Assembly: GCA_963678675.1 (NCBI GenBank)
Contig: OY783191.1
Coordinates: forward strand, 39,906,602 to 39,970,601
Direction: 5' to 3'
DNA length: 64,000 bases
Source of the DNA: Xiphydria camelus
Taxonomy: Eukaryota > Arthropoda > Insecta > Hymenoptera > Xiphydriidae
Shown here: piece by piece, positions 1 to 9,730 of the stretch
How the letters are laid out: the number at the start of each line of letters is the position of its first letter
Numbering within the stretch: the first letter of the stretch is position 1
The notes under the pieces: generated by a model
Told to the model about the DNA's origin: nothing
What the model saw: the letters and a program-made list of their open reading frames with translations, nothing else
Database searches by the model: none
Translations under genes and position numbers: made by a program

Positions 1-3000
1 TCGCTGGGCTTCCAGAGCTTTCTGCTGCCAGTAAAAGGCCTCCAAGTGCCGCATCGTTTGCTTCTTCGACGGGGAGGACTGTCGGTTCGGTTGGTGCGCG
101 TAAATCGGCTCTGAACTCGTCTGCGAGCACGCGGACGCGTCGCGATCGCGCTGAGACGCCGATCTCTGACCGTACAGGGGCTCCTGACGTGACGGTGACC
201 TCGCGACTCCGTAAATCTGCTCCTGACTCGCGGAAAAGTCGCTCTGGCTCGCGGAGTAAATGCGTCGGTGCGTCGTCGAGGCGGCGCGTTGAGCGTTGAC
301 GCCGTCCGGCCTCTGCGGGTGAGTGGACGTGAGCGTAGGCGTGCTCCTCGACGGAGACGCGGAAGGAACTGGTATCGGAGATTGTCGTTGGATCTGCTTG
401 TCGACGAAGATCCCGAGTTCCCTCGGGGAAGCGTTTTTATTCGCGTCGTATTCGTTGCGAATCCTCGGCGAAATCGGTGGCGACGCAGCGGCAGCAGGAG
501 CAGGTCCTTGAAGTCGAATCTGCTCCGACTTGGTCGGACTCGCCAAAATCGTTTGCCTTTCCGCGGGGGACGCGTTTCTCCGAGCGTTCGCGCGCGTCGC
601 GGCGGGCGTCGTCGCGCTCGGAGGCCTCTGCACGTAGATCGGCTCGGGTCGTGGAATGTTCTGCGAGGAACCGGTCGCCGCCGCGCCCGGTGACAACGCT
701 CTTCGGCTCGGCGAAATCCTCGGCAGTGGCTGTCCGCCGGCGTGGATCGTTTCGCCCGACGCGGATCCCGCGCTTTCGACCGCGATGACGGGTGACAGCT
801 CGCGGTGTCCCGGCCTCTCGACGACGACGACGACGCGTTCCAGCGACTGCCTGGAGCCGAGGACCTGGCTGGGCGAGTCGGCCATGGGAATCGGCGAGCC
901 GGGACACTCGGATTCCATTCTGTTCGGCGGTCTTCCGCCCCGGGACTCGTAAATCGCCTCTCTCTTCGGCGAGGCGATGAGAATCTGTTCGGCCGGCTGC
1001 GATCGTCTCGAGGACGCGGAGACGCAGGGTCCGCCCGCGCCGGCCGGCGTCGTTCGAGTCTGCCGACTCGCGTTGGGCGACGAAATCGGAGTGGCACCCG
1101 TCGTGCGATCCGATCTCACGGCGTGGCGAGGGTCGCTCGCCGATCTGTCGGGGCCGGGGCTCGCGCAGGGAGACACGTCAGTCGGCCTCGTCACTCGGGC
1201 TGCAACGGGAACCCTGGAGGCGATCGTCGGTGAGACCGGACCGGGAATGGGAGAGGACGGAACGATCGCCAAGGGGGATGACATCCTCCGCATCCCGTCG
1301 GAGTCTCGAGGACTGCGCGCCGGTGACGCCATCCCACCCTGCAACCTGCTCGGCGACACGACGCCTCCACCAGTGTCGCGCGTAGGACTCCGCACCGGCG
1401 ACGCCACGCGTCTCATCGCCAGGTTCGATACCGGAGACGCGACTCTGGACTCGACCCTCTTCGCGTTCTCGTTATCCACGCTCGCTCGCAGTTTCGCCAG
1501 GTTGTTCGACATCGGGATGTTCGGCGACATCCTCTGCGCGTACAGCGATTCCTGCGCCGCACTCGCGGCTCGACCGGCGCCACGGCTCACCGGAGACGAT
1601 TTATCGCAGCCGACTTCCGGCGAGCCGTCGTCGCACCGCGGCGTCTCGTCGTAAAGCCTGTCGTCTCCGCATTGAATCCGAACGTGGGGCGACATCGGAT
1701 TGCACGTTCTCGGCGAGGGCTGCCCGTTCTCGTAAATCAGCTCGCGCCTATCGTTGAAGCTGTCGTTCGGCGAGGTCTGATTGCTGTGACGCGGCGAATT
1801 CAAGTAGTACTCGCCGCTCTTCGAGCTGCTCGGCGAGAACTCGCTCTTCTGACTCGAGTTCGGCGTGTAACTCGAGTCCGCGTAATCGCCGGACTTCTGG
1901 CTCGAGCTGGGCGAGTACTTGGGCGAGCGTCCGGTCAGCGCGGCCCTCTGATTCTGATTGACGATCGGCTGACGGGTGATCTTCACCTGCGCCGAGACCG
2001 GGGTAAGGTTGAAGCCCGAATCCACGCTCTGATTCCTGACGAGGATCTCCTCGCTCTTCTCGTCCAGATTGTCGCAGCTGTTCTCGTAGAGTCGCGCGTG
2101 CCGCGCGTCGCTCTCGTTGCCGTTTCCGTCGATCCGATCTCGAGCATCCGAGAGGTAGGCGGATTCTCGCGGATAATTCTGCGCCTCCGTGCGGCGTCTC
2201 CCGCGAGGCGCCTCCCTCGCGTACCTCCGTACGGAGTCTCCATGATTTTCGTAATTCGAGAATTCCATCTTCTGCGGAATGGCCGGTAACGGTCTGTCGA
2301 CGGGATGCACCGCGCGCGGACGAATGAGGTACCGCTCGGTGGGCGGCGCCGAAATTCTCCCGGATGGACCGTGATTGCGGAAGAAACAACGCTGGTTCGT
2401 CTCCTGAAGGCTGTGCTTCCGTTCGAGGCCGCACCTCCGATCGCAATCGATGCTGTCGCCTCTCTGCTTGAATTGCCTCATGTCCGGAGAACCGCTGATG
2501 ATGTTCTGATCGATCCACTTGTCCTCCGGAGCGATCGAGCTCAGCGAGGAGTTCGCGGTACACGTCCTGGCTCGTCTGCCGTCCTGGATCAGAGCCCCGT
2601 CGCTCTGCAGGAGGTAATCGGGGGTGCTGGTGATGATGCCCTGCTCCGGGAAGAGCTCGTGCTTGATCTCGTTCAGTCTCTCCTCGATGATGGAGCTGTT
2701 GAGACTCGCGTCCAGCTTCACGTTTCGCTTGATGTCCTCGTTGAGGTTCGTCGTGTCCGGCGATCTGATGTAGTTGCCGTTCTGCTGATGCCGCGCGAAA
2801 TGCTTCTCCTCGCGCTTCTTCCTCTCCCGCTGCTCCTTCTTGCCGTAGTCCTTCCGCGAGTCCTTCGGCGAGAAGAGACCGGGCAGCAGGCGACGGAAGC
2901 CCTTGCGCTTCTTCTCGTCCTTGACGGGCTTCGAGGGGCCGCCGGCCTCCATCGTGAATTCTCGTATGAGACTGGCGTAGCCGTCGCTTCTCGTCGCGCC

Positions 3001-5133
3001 TTTCGAAGTATCGCGAGAATCGCGAGACGCGGCGACCGAGCTCGGCGCGGCCGAGGAGGGCGGGAACGTCGCTTCTTCTTTCGCTTCTTCCTTTTCTCGG
3101 CTCGTAGGACGACCGCCGATCGCGGTCACTTTCACCGCCGAAGGCTTCGACGGGACGCTCGGCGGGACAATTTTTTTGCCTCCCGATTTATCGCGGACGT
3201 GTTCATTCGCGGGGCTTTTCGGTGCGTTCACCTTTGCCGGCGGCGCGTCTTCCTCCCTCGCGGCGATCGAATTATCGCCCGCCTCGTCGGATCTCAAAAC
3301 GGAGTTCTCAGCGGGTGACTCGATCCTCCCGCACTTCTCGCGTTCCTTCAAGCTTCCCGTCGAATCCTTCCCGACGTACCCGGGAAATTTATCCGATCCC
3401 TCGTCGACATCGTCATCCGGCAGGGTGCCCGAGTCCTCGGAGATCTTGCCGGTTCGGCAGGTCTTCACCGAAGAGTCCTTCAAAGTGCTGTCCTTCGATC
3501 CGCTCTCGTCCAAGTCCTCCTCCCCCTCTTCGATCGACGCGTCCTTCTTCTCCGCCCGATCGATATCTTTGTCGATGTCCGAGATCCTGCCCTCGAAGGA
3601 CGAGTCCGAGTCCACGGTGCCGACCGTGTCTTCGAGAACCTCTTCGGAGAGCTGCTTCGCGATGGATCTCTTCGATCCTCCGAGCTTCCCGCCGACGGAT
3701 CTACCGCGGCAAATCCGCTCGGAAAACCTACCGCCCTCTTCGACGATGCTTTCGCGCGATGAGACGCTTCCCAATTCCTCGACGTAGGAAGACTTCGAAG
3801 ACCCCGACGAGATCTGCTCCAATTGACTCTCCAAGAATTCACCCGACCATCGCTTCTCCACCTCCGACACCTTCTTTCCGTACTTTGGCTTCTCGATCTC
3901 GATCTTTCGCGTGCCTTCGGCCGATTCCGATTTCTCCGCGTCGGACCCGCAGTCAGGATCCGTTTCCGGCACTCGCTTCTCCTCTATCTTCAGCTTCTTG
4001 TCGAAGTTGTGCCGCTCCAAAAATTCCTTGTCGAACGTAGTCTGTGTCAGATTCTCGTTCAAGTCCAACTCACCCGATAGTCGGGGCTTCACGCTGTTCG
4101 CCCGAACGTCGCGCAGCTTCGACTTGTACGTCTCCGCCGTGGAGGCGTTGATCTTCGTGGTCAGATTCTGCTGCAACCTCTCGATCTGCTCCTGACTCTT
4201 CTCCAGGCGATCCCGCGCCGCGGATTTGAAGCAGCTTCCTCCCTCTTCCTTCGATCGTATCGTCGCACTCGACTCCCGTCCCTCGGCCTCCTCGCCTGCG
4301 GTTTTTCGATCTTCGAGACCGGTTGACAAACCGACACTCGTCCCGTCCTCCGCTCTCCTCTTTTCCCGCCGCACCGTAGTCGCCTCCTGCCCACCCTCGT
4401 CCTTAACGGGCTCCCTGTCGAGATCGGCGTACTTGCCAATTTCCGCCGCGCCTTCGCCGCCCCCACCGTCAACCGGAGGGGTGCCACCCGTCCCGGTCGA
4501 CGACGCGACGAGCGACCTCTTGACCGCCGGCTTTTCAGGAACTCTCGGCGGCGCTTTCGAGACTTTCGAAGGGCTCGAACTCTTCCCGAACTTGTTCCCC
4601 TTGATCAAACTCCCGATGGAACGGCTCTTCGTCAACCTGGCGGGGCTGATTCTCTTCTCCGTCGTCAGGCACGTCGCGCTGCCGCTCTTTTGAACTTTCG
4701 AAATCGGCAGTCTCGAGTGGTTCTTCGCGCGAATCGGCTTCCTTTCCGGCGGCGTCGCGTTCGCGCGACCGCAAGCGCTCTTGGGCGCCACTTGGCCGCC
4801 CCTGCCGAACGCGGAAGAAGCCCTGGAATTGCCGGAAGTTTTGTCGGCGCTGCTCCTCGTGCCGACCAGTCCCTCCTGAGCGACTCGCGGCCTCACGAGA
4901 AATTTTTTCTTCAGCTCCGCCACCTTCCGCGAGCTCTCGCTCTTCGTCAAGAGGACCTCGCGCGATCCCGCTCTCTCCAAGACGATCTTCTCGACGGTCA
5001 CCTTGTCCACCGAGAGTATTCGCACGCCCTCCTCGGCTCCCGGACGCTCCTCCTTCTCGCACCGATCATTCGACGAGTCGGCGATTTTTCTCGCGGCGAA
5101 TCTGTCATCGCGACGCTCGGCGCGTTCCTCCAT
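1..5133 (-). CDS. N-terminal 1711 codons of a giant Ser/Pro/Arg-rich low-complexity protein (partial, open at left edge)
   Basis: I translated the minus strand from ATG (5133-5131, A at -3 and G at +4) to base 1 and met no stop in 1711 codons. The frame is therefore one huge exon continuing past the window. The protein begins MEERAERRDDRFAARKIADS. Visible parts: a Lys/Ser/Arg-rich region (residues about 60-190), predicted helical acidic/basic stretches (about 310-430), a basic patch near 739-785 (KKRKGFRRLLPGLFSPKDS), an SH3 class I ligand RPLPAIP at 947-953, duplicated SPSSS-KSG[DE]Y boxes at 1074-1110, and a C-terminal half with ten or more [IL]Y motifs (Tyr 1016, 1134, 1161, 1198, 1395, 1500, 1626, 1641, 1654, 1678) among many ASP/SPxR sites. 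No catalytic domain, signal peptide or membrane segment is visible. The composition suggests a disordered cytoplasmic scaffold. I do not recognise the family, and the function is inference. Confidence 0.85.
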   Translation of the reverse strand, partial: MEERAERRDDRFAARKIADSSNDRCEKEERPGAEEGVRILSVDKVTVEKIVLERAGSREVLLTKSESSRKVAELKKKFLVRPRVAQEGLVGTRSSADKTSGNSRASSAFGRGGQVAPKSACGRANATPPERKPIRAKNHSRLPISKVQKSGSATCLTTEKRISPARLTKSRSIGSLIKGNKFGKSSSPSKVSKAPPRVPEKPAVKRSLVASSTGTGGTPPVDGGGGEGAAEIGKYADLDREPVKDEGGQEATTVRREKRRAEDGTSVGLSTGLEDRKTAGEEAEGRESSATIRSKEEGGSCFKSAARDRLEKSQEQIERLQQNLTTKINASTAETYKSKLRDVRANSVKPRLSGELDLNENLTQTTFDKEFLERHNFDKKLKIEEKRVPETDPDCGSDAEKSESAEGTRKIEIEKPKYGKKVSEVEKRWSGEFLESQLEQISSGSSKSSYVEELGSVSSRESIVEEGGRFSERICRGRSVGGKLGGSKRSIAKQLSEEVLEDTVGTVDSDSSFEGRISDIDKDIDRAEKKDASIEEGEEDLDESGSKDSTLKDSSVKTCRTGKISEDSGTLPDDDVDEGSDKFPGYVGKDSTGSLKEREKCGRIESPAENSVLRSDEAGDNSIAAREEDAPPAKVNAPKSPANEHVRDKSGGKKIVPPSVPSKPSAVKVTAIGGRPTSREKEEAKEEATFPPSSAAPSSVAASRDSRDTSKGATRSDGYASLIREFTMEAGGPSKPVKDEKKRKGFRRLLPGLFSPKDSRKDYGKKEQRERKKREEKHFARHQQNGNYIRSPDTTNLNEDIKRNVKLDASLNSSIIEERLNEIKHELFPEQGIITSTPDYLLQSDGALIQDGRRARTCTANSSLSSIAPEDKWIDQNIISGSPDMRQFKQRGDSIDCDRRCGLERKHSLQETNQRCFFRNHGPSGRISAPPTERYLIRPRAVHPVDRPLPAIPQKMEFSNYENHGDSVRRYAREAPRGRRRTEAQNYPRESAYLSDARDRIDGNGNESDARHARLYENSCDNLDEKSEEILVRNQSVDSGFNLTPVSAQVKITRQPIVNQNQRAALTGRSPKYSPSSSQKSGDYADSSYTPNSSQKSEFSPSSSKSGEYYLNSPRHSNQTSPNDSFNDRRELIYENGQPSPRTCNPMSPHVRIQCGDDRLYDETPRCDDGSPEVGCDKSSPVSRGAGRAASAAQESLYAQRMSPNIPMSNNLAKLRASVDNENAKRVESRVASPVSNLAMRRVASPVRSPTRDTGGGVVSPSRLQGGMASPARSPRDSDGMRRMSSPLAIVPSSPIPGPVSPTIASRVPVAARVTRPTDVSPCASPGPDRSASDPRHAVRSDRTTGATPISSPNASRQTRTTPAGAGGPCVSASSRRSQPAEQILIASPKREAIYESRGGRPPNRMESECPGSPIPMADSPSQVLGSRQSLERVVVVVERPGHRELSPVIAVESAGSASGETIHAGGQPLPRISPSRRALSPGAAATGSSQNIPRPEPIYVQRPPSATTPAATRANARRNASPAERQTILASPTKSEQIRLQGPAPAAAASPPISPRIRNEYDANKNASPRELGIFVDKQIQRQSPIPVPSASPSRSTPTLTSTHPQRPDGVNAQRAASTTHRRIYSASQSDFSASQEQIYGVARSPSRQEPLYGQRSASQRDRDASACSQTSSEPIYAHQPNRQSSPSKKQTMRHLEAFYWQQKALEAQR

Positions 5134-5190
5134 CCTCGCGCGTCCAGCAGCGGTTACCGGGTGACTCCTGAAAATTCGGTATTTGCGTTA
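5134..5190 (-). other. 5' boundary of the giant exon, with possible splice acceptor
   Basis: Reading upstream of the ATG on the minus strand, the frame stays open for 19 codons and then meets TAA (about 5190-5188), so Met at 5133 is the first possible start if the transcript is unspliced here. A sequence ending ATTTTCAG at 5168 could be a 3' splice site, making 5167 the exon's first base. In that case 5' UTR or extra N-terminal coding would lie in an exon further right that I cannot identify. Confidence 0.4.
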
Positions 5191-5286
5191 AAAAAGTACT
5201 CGTGTCTTTAAATTTAATGTGTAATCTGTATGCGTGTTCAATGTAACGCGAAAAATAAAATGTACAAAAAAATTACTCATAAAGTC

Positions 5287-5347
5287 ATAAGTGCGTTTCT
5301 CTCCACAAGATTGTGATGTCATCGAAAAGTCAGAGAAACGCACTTAT
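5287..5347. repeat. Perfect 16-bp stem hairpin upstream of the giant exon
   Basis: ATAAGTGCGTTTCTCT (5287-5302) is followed 29 nt later by its exact reverse complement (5332-5347). Weaker complementarity continues outside (TTACTCAT / GAGTAATGAG). It may be a short MITE remnant or a transcribed hairpin in the 5' region of the minus-strand gene. Confidence 0.6.
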
Positions 5348-6175
5348 ACCGAGTAATGAGTACGAGGGAGATAGTCTTATGAGAGACAACGACGTAGCTG
5401 CATTTTTAAGCATCCCTTTCCAGCTTAAGTGAAACTGAAAATGAAAAATGAAAAGATACGGGGTAAATAATCGTTAAAATTTTTTCGAATCTGCGACAAA
5501 AAAAGATTCGCGAGAAGACCGAATTATCAGTCGCTTTCCTTCTACAAACTTTTCGCGAGTCTCGACCGAAAAATTAGAAACACCGGGAAGAACGAGGATT
5601 CGTATACGCTTCGCGTACCACGCCCCGAGACACGCGCGCGTGTTACGAGAGATTGCAGAAGTTTGCGCATAATCGGTATCGCTATACATACGTGTATATA
5701 CTCGATACTATACATATGTGCGACGCCGCCTTTTCGATTACGAAATACAGACGGGAAGGCGCATGCGGTTTACTTTCCATTTTATTTTATCGAGAATTCG
5801 GTGCACAACGTTCCTCTCTCCGGTCGTTCGTCATATATACGCTTTATTTTATATCTCGCGTATAAATAAAAGGCTCTCGCAACGTCCCGTACACGTATAC
5901 GATTTACCAACACGCGCCTCCCTACGGTAGCAGGAGCGAGTTACGGATGGACGTGCGAGCAATTCATATGTATACAAGCGACTCGCGTGCGATGCAATTG
6001 CGAAGCGCGTCCCGCGCGCCCGTGCATCCCCGTCGCGAAACGGGACGAGTTCTTATCGCGGTTGCGCGAGGCTTTTCAACCGCGGGAAAAGCGGCGGCGT
6101 CTCTGTCCCTCCCCGGGGTCTCTGCGAACGACAAAGTTTTATCGCAACGCAATATGATTTCCCCCTACTCGCCGC

Positions 6176-6213
<38 letters not shown>

Positions 6214-6533
6214 GTCAACCGTTATTGCGATATCGGTCTGCGGTCGCCGGACCAATTTCATCGGTGCACGGCGCATCGACACTGCGCTGCGCCTTGCAGA
6301 CGCCTCCGACCGCGCGAAAGGAATTGCATTGCGGAGAGGCCGCGGCGGGTCTTATTGGATTTCACGCGTGTCAGCGATACACGCGTGTCGCGCCGGGCGA
6401 TATCGATATACCGGGCGGATAACGCGTTGGCACGCTTCGGCGCCACGATTTACGCTAATCCACGTGCGACTAAACACTATGAGAGAGGACAGATACCAAC
6501 ACAGCGGATATATCGGCAGCGATGTTGATGATC
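5348..6533. other. Non-coding flank, no gene seen
   Basis: The short overlapping ORFs here have no matching codon bias, splice structure or recognisable motif. The only structured feature is the CT microsatellite at 6181-6207. Confidence 0.5.
6181..6207. repeat. (CT)n microsatellite
   Basis: An uninterrupted run of CT dinucleotides, about 13 units. Confidence 0.9.
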
Positions 6534-6536
6534 TTA

Positions 6537-6969
6537 CAAGGAGAGTATTCGAGGTGTACCTCACCGATTTTCTTCGTTCTGAGATATGTTGTAGTATATC
6601 AAAAAACATTAGACACATATTTTTTTGTACGTGCTAATTCGGTCATTTGAGGGGTACAAATCATCCCTAAACTTGACCCCCTAAAACCAATTTTTTACGA
6701 TTTGTGTAACCCCCGAGTGTAAAAGTACTTCGCATATTATCGTCTTTCGATAAGGAATAATATTCAATATGTTTCATTAAGAAATTCAACGTAGTTTTTG
6801 AGAAATCATAGAAAATTGGTTTTAGGGGGTCAAGTTTAGGGGTGATTTTCACCCCTTAAATGGCCGAATTAGCACGAACAAAAAAATATGTGTCTAATAT
6901 TTTTTGATATACTACAACATATCGCAGAATGAAGAAAATCGGTGAGGTACACCTCGAATACTCTCCTTG
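6537..6969. mobile_element. Long-TIR MITE with TTA target duplication
   Basis: The two ends are near-perfect inverted repeats of roughly 170 bp, starting CAAGGAGAGTATTCGAGGTG on the left and ending with its complement at 6969. TTA flanks both sides (6534-6536 and 6970-6972). There is no transposase coding, only arms around a short centre. A 3-bp T-W-A duplication is typical of PIF/Harbinger-type elements; assignment to that superfamily is inference from the duplication alone. Confidence 0.8.
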
Positions 6970-7420
6970 TTAGTAACGACGGAGGGGATAGTGGACGATC
7001 TATGCGCGCCGGTTCGACATTGATATTTTAGCATCGGATCGGCCGCTGATGCAGCTTGTATGTTCGTAGGATCGTCGCCAACTCGCGAAAAGATTCGCCG
7101 ACGAGCGGATAGCGCGGCGCGCCCGACCGGATTGGCGCCTCGGACGTATCGGTCCTCGTTGAAAATTGATACGCGAGCGGCGTTGGAGAACCTCGAGTGC
7201 ACGGTCTCCCGCGGCGTGCGGGCGAGCAAAGTGCCTTATTTATTAATACGACGATTACGGGGGCCGACGTAACCAATAAAGTCGAGCCGCGAGTAAAGGA
7301 GGTACCTGTGTACAAGGGCGGGTCTCTCGCGAGAGCTTTGTCGATTTTAACATATCAATTGCGGAATTTAGTTTTAAAAATCCCCCACAGAGTGCGGAAT
7401 TTGAAGGAAGCAATGACGAG

Positions 7421-7835
7421 TATACTGCCCAACAGTGGAGAAAGGCAGTAACTAGCAAAACAGACCGAAATCGTTTTTTGGTATCATTGAATATGAATGG
7501 TTTCTTTCAAAAACAACACTTATCAAAAACGCCAATCCTTGTAGTATTGGTAATAATGCCTACTCTTTCGTTGTATTTAGCCGTATAGTGGTGCCTACTC
7601 TTTCATTATATTATAACAGGGATTGGCGTTTTTCACAAATGTTGTTTTTGGAAGAAACCCTTCATATCTTGAATCATTTTGTACCCAAATTTTGTACCCT
7701 TTTTTAATGTTAAAGCTAGGTCTTATTTGTAATCTGTCCTGGAAACCCTTCGGCTAAAGGCATCAAAGTTACAGTTGATTTTCCACAAGTTTGTCGGTTA
7801 GCAGTTACTGCATTTCTCCATAATTGGGCAGTATA
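7421..7835. mobile_element. MITE with TATACTGCCCAA termini and inner inverted arms
   Basis: The outer ends pair over about 35 bp (TATACTGCCCAA then TGGAGAAA-CAGTAACT). An inner inverted pair (TTTCAAAAACAACA / TGTTGTTTTTGGAAGAAA with GCCAATCC / GGATTGGC) makes a second stem. TA or TATA at both borders fits a Tc1/mariner-type TA duplication. No coding capacity. Confidence 0.75.
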
Positions 7836-9167
7836 CCTGCACGTCTAACGCAGGGCAAATGATACAGTTATAAATTTTACGAAAAACGAGGAAGGACTAC
7901 ATTTTTATTTGATGAAAGATTGATAATGTTCATTTGTGAAAAGGTTATTGTTATTAAAAACTTTGGAAAATTGTCAAAAAATAATAAGATACATAAACGA
8001 GAAAAATTGGAGAAAGACAATAATTTTAAGAATTTCAATTGATTTCGGTGTGACATCTTTTGAAACACAGTACCACGCTGAGTGGCCCTGCCAATAATTG
8101 GCTGCATTATTGCTGACGCGATTTCTCCGCTGATCAACGCTCGCCGTCCAAGTCGCGGCCTCCATGTAAAATACATAGCAGTTGTATCGGTAATATGAAG
8201 GAAACATACCACAAAAATAATATTCTTATTACATATTCAATTGAAATTTCGAGTCAATGGTAATGTTTCATTCAACACGACGAGTATACACGTCAACCGC
8301 ACCGCGATAGAAATTTGGTCCGACGTGTACCTATACACGTCGAACGCACTTAACCGGTTAAAGAAGCATTTAGCATTTCACTGTACGAAACTAATACGCA
8401 AAGAATAACGCTTAAACGTGTGCGTCAAATACCGTCGCGAAATACATTTTCCACCTACAGTCTCCAGACTAAACAAGTCGACGTGCCTTAATCCGCGTCA
8501 AAAGCCGACGGCAAGCGCGATTCGTGCCTCGTTCAACGTGCGAGTTCTTCTCGCGTTGCACGCTGGACTGAGAGAAATTGCATGTGCGTCGCGTACGATA
8601 AGTGCGGCGGAAGGGGGAGGAAAATCGATGTTTAATAAAATCAACGTGGTCCACCGTCCACAGAAGTCGGTAACATGCAACGCGTCGACGCGACGAATAA
8701 TATACACTCACGCATATTTAATACACACCTACTCTTCCTCTCGTCGGGCAATTGTGGATGAGTAATTACCGCACACCGCTGCGCGGATCGACATTATTTC
8801 GGTAGCTGAAAAAAACTTAAAATTGCAATACATATTTTTGTTTCGCATCGTTGCTCGTCACGGGAAAATCCGTCGTCAACGCCAAATAAATATTTTCACC
8901 GTTGAGACGAATTCTTTGGTCGAGTTGTCCGATTGATAAAGCTATCGCGTCGCGATATGTCGAGCGCTCGGTATTTCTTTCTTTTTTTTTCTTCGTAAGA
9001 AAGTCGTCCATTTCCGCGTCAGAAAAATGACGAGTGATAAGAGCCTCGCATATCCAGCTCGTGTAGGTATACATATAATTACCCGGGGGTTGATCGTGTG
9101 TACATCCGAATACGACCACGCCCCGTTTCCCGGACCTATCCCTCGCCTCACAGGACGAATACACATA
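7836..9167. other. Non-coding stretch with a short direct repeat
   Basis: No gene is supported. At 8287-8304 and 8334-8351 the string TATACACGTC followed by AACCGCAC or GAACGCAC recurs as a near-identical direct repeat. Between them lies a related GACGTGTAC, so this may be the degraded end of an old element. Confidence 0.4.
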
Positions 9168-9728
9168 GTCCGTCAGATAGTGACAGATTCTGGTGCCCCA
9201 TTTTCGCATACAAGCCTCGAAGAGGGTTGAAAAATACTTTGATTTTGAGTAGAATGAAGGGAAATTTACGAATGGTCCCTGGGGATAACATATGGAAAAT
9301 TCGATTTTTCTTAACAAAAAAATAAAAGGTGTCTCTTGCCCATTTTTTCACGCAAGCCTTGTTCACTAAATGATTAATTAATAAAACCTGGCTTCGGAAA
9401 ACCAAAGGCTTGAGTGTTGCGGGTGGCTAAAGGGTTGAAATAAGGGCGTAATCTTGTAAGGAAAAATCGAGATTTTGACCGAGATCCTTTGATTTCCGAA
9501 GCCAGGTTTTATTAATTAATCATTTAGTGAACAAGGCTTGTGCGTGAAAAAATTGGCAAGAGATACCTTTTATTTTTTTTGTTAAGAAAAATCGAATTTT
9601 CCATATGTTATCCCCAGGGACCATTCGTAAATTTCCCTTCATTCTACTCAAAATCAAAGTACTTTTCAACCCTCTTCGAGGCTTGTATGCAAAAATGGGG
9701 CACCAGAATCCGTCACTATCTGACGGTC
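9168..9728. mobile_element. 561-bp foldback MITE with arms of about 240 bp
   Basis: Left end GTCCGTCAGATAGTGAC and right end (complement) GACCGTCAGATAGTGAC open arms that stay complementary to about 9400/9490, where ATTAATTAATCATTTAGTG occurs in both orientations. The loop is only about 80 bp. TA flanks each end (9166-9167 and 9729-9730). Reading frames inside are mirror images of the arms, not genes. Confidence 0.85.
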
Positions 9729-9730
9729 TA

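Noticed and set aside
2305..3318. 337-codon plus-strand ORF (and other long ORFs at 977-1654, 3176-4040) opposite the giant exon
   Set aside because: They are antisense shadows. The minus frame is open for 1711 codons with a sensible composition, while the plus ORFs give Arg/Leu- or Ser-rich strings with no motif.
8817..9405. ORFs of 75-166 codons around 9.2-9.8 kb, some with identical peptide strings
   Set aside because: The matching peptides come from the two arms of the inverted repeat at 9168-9728, so they reflect the foldback element rather than duplicated genes.
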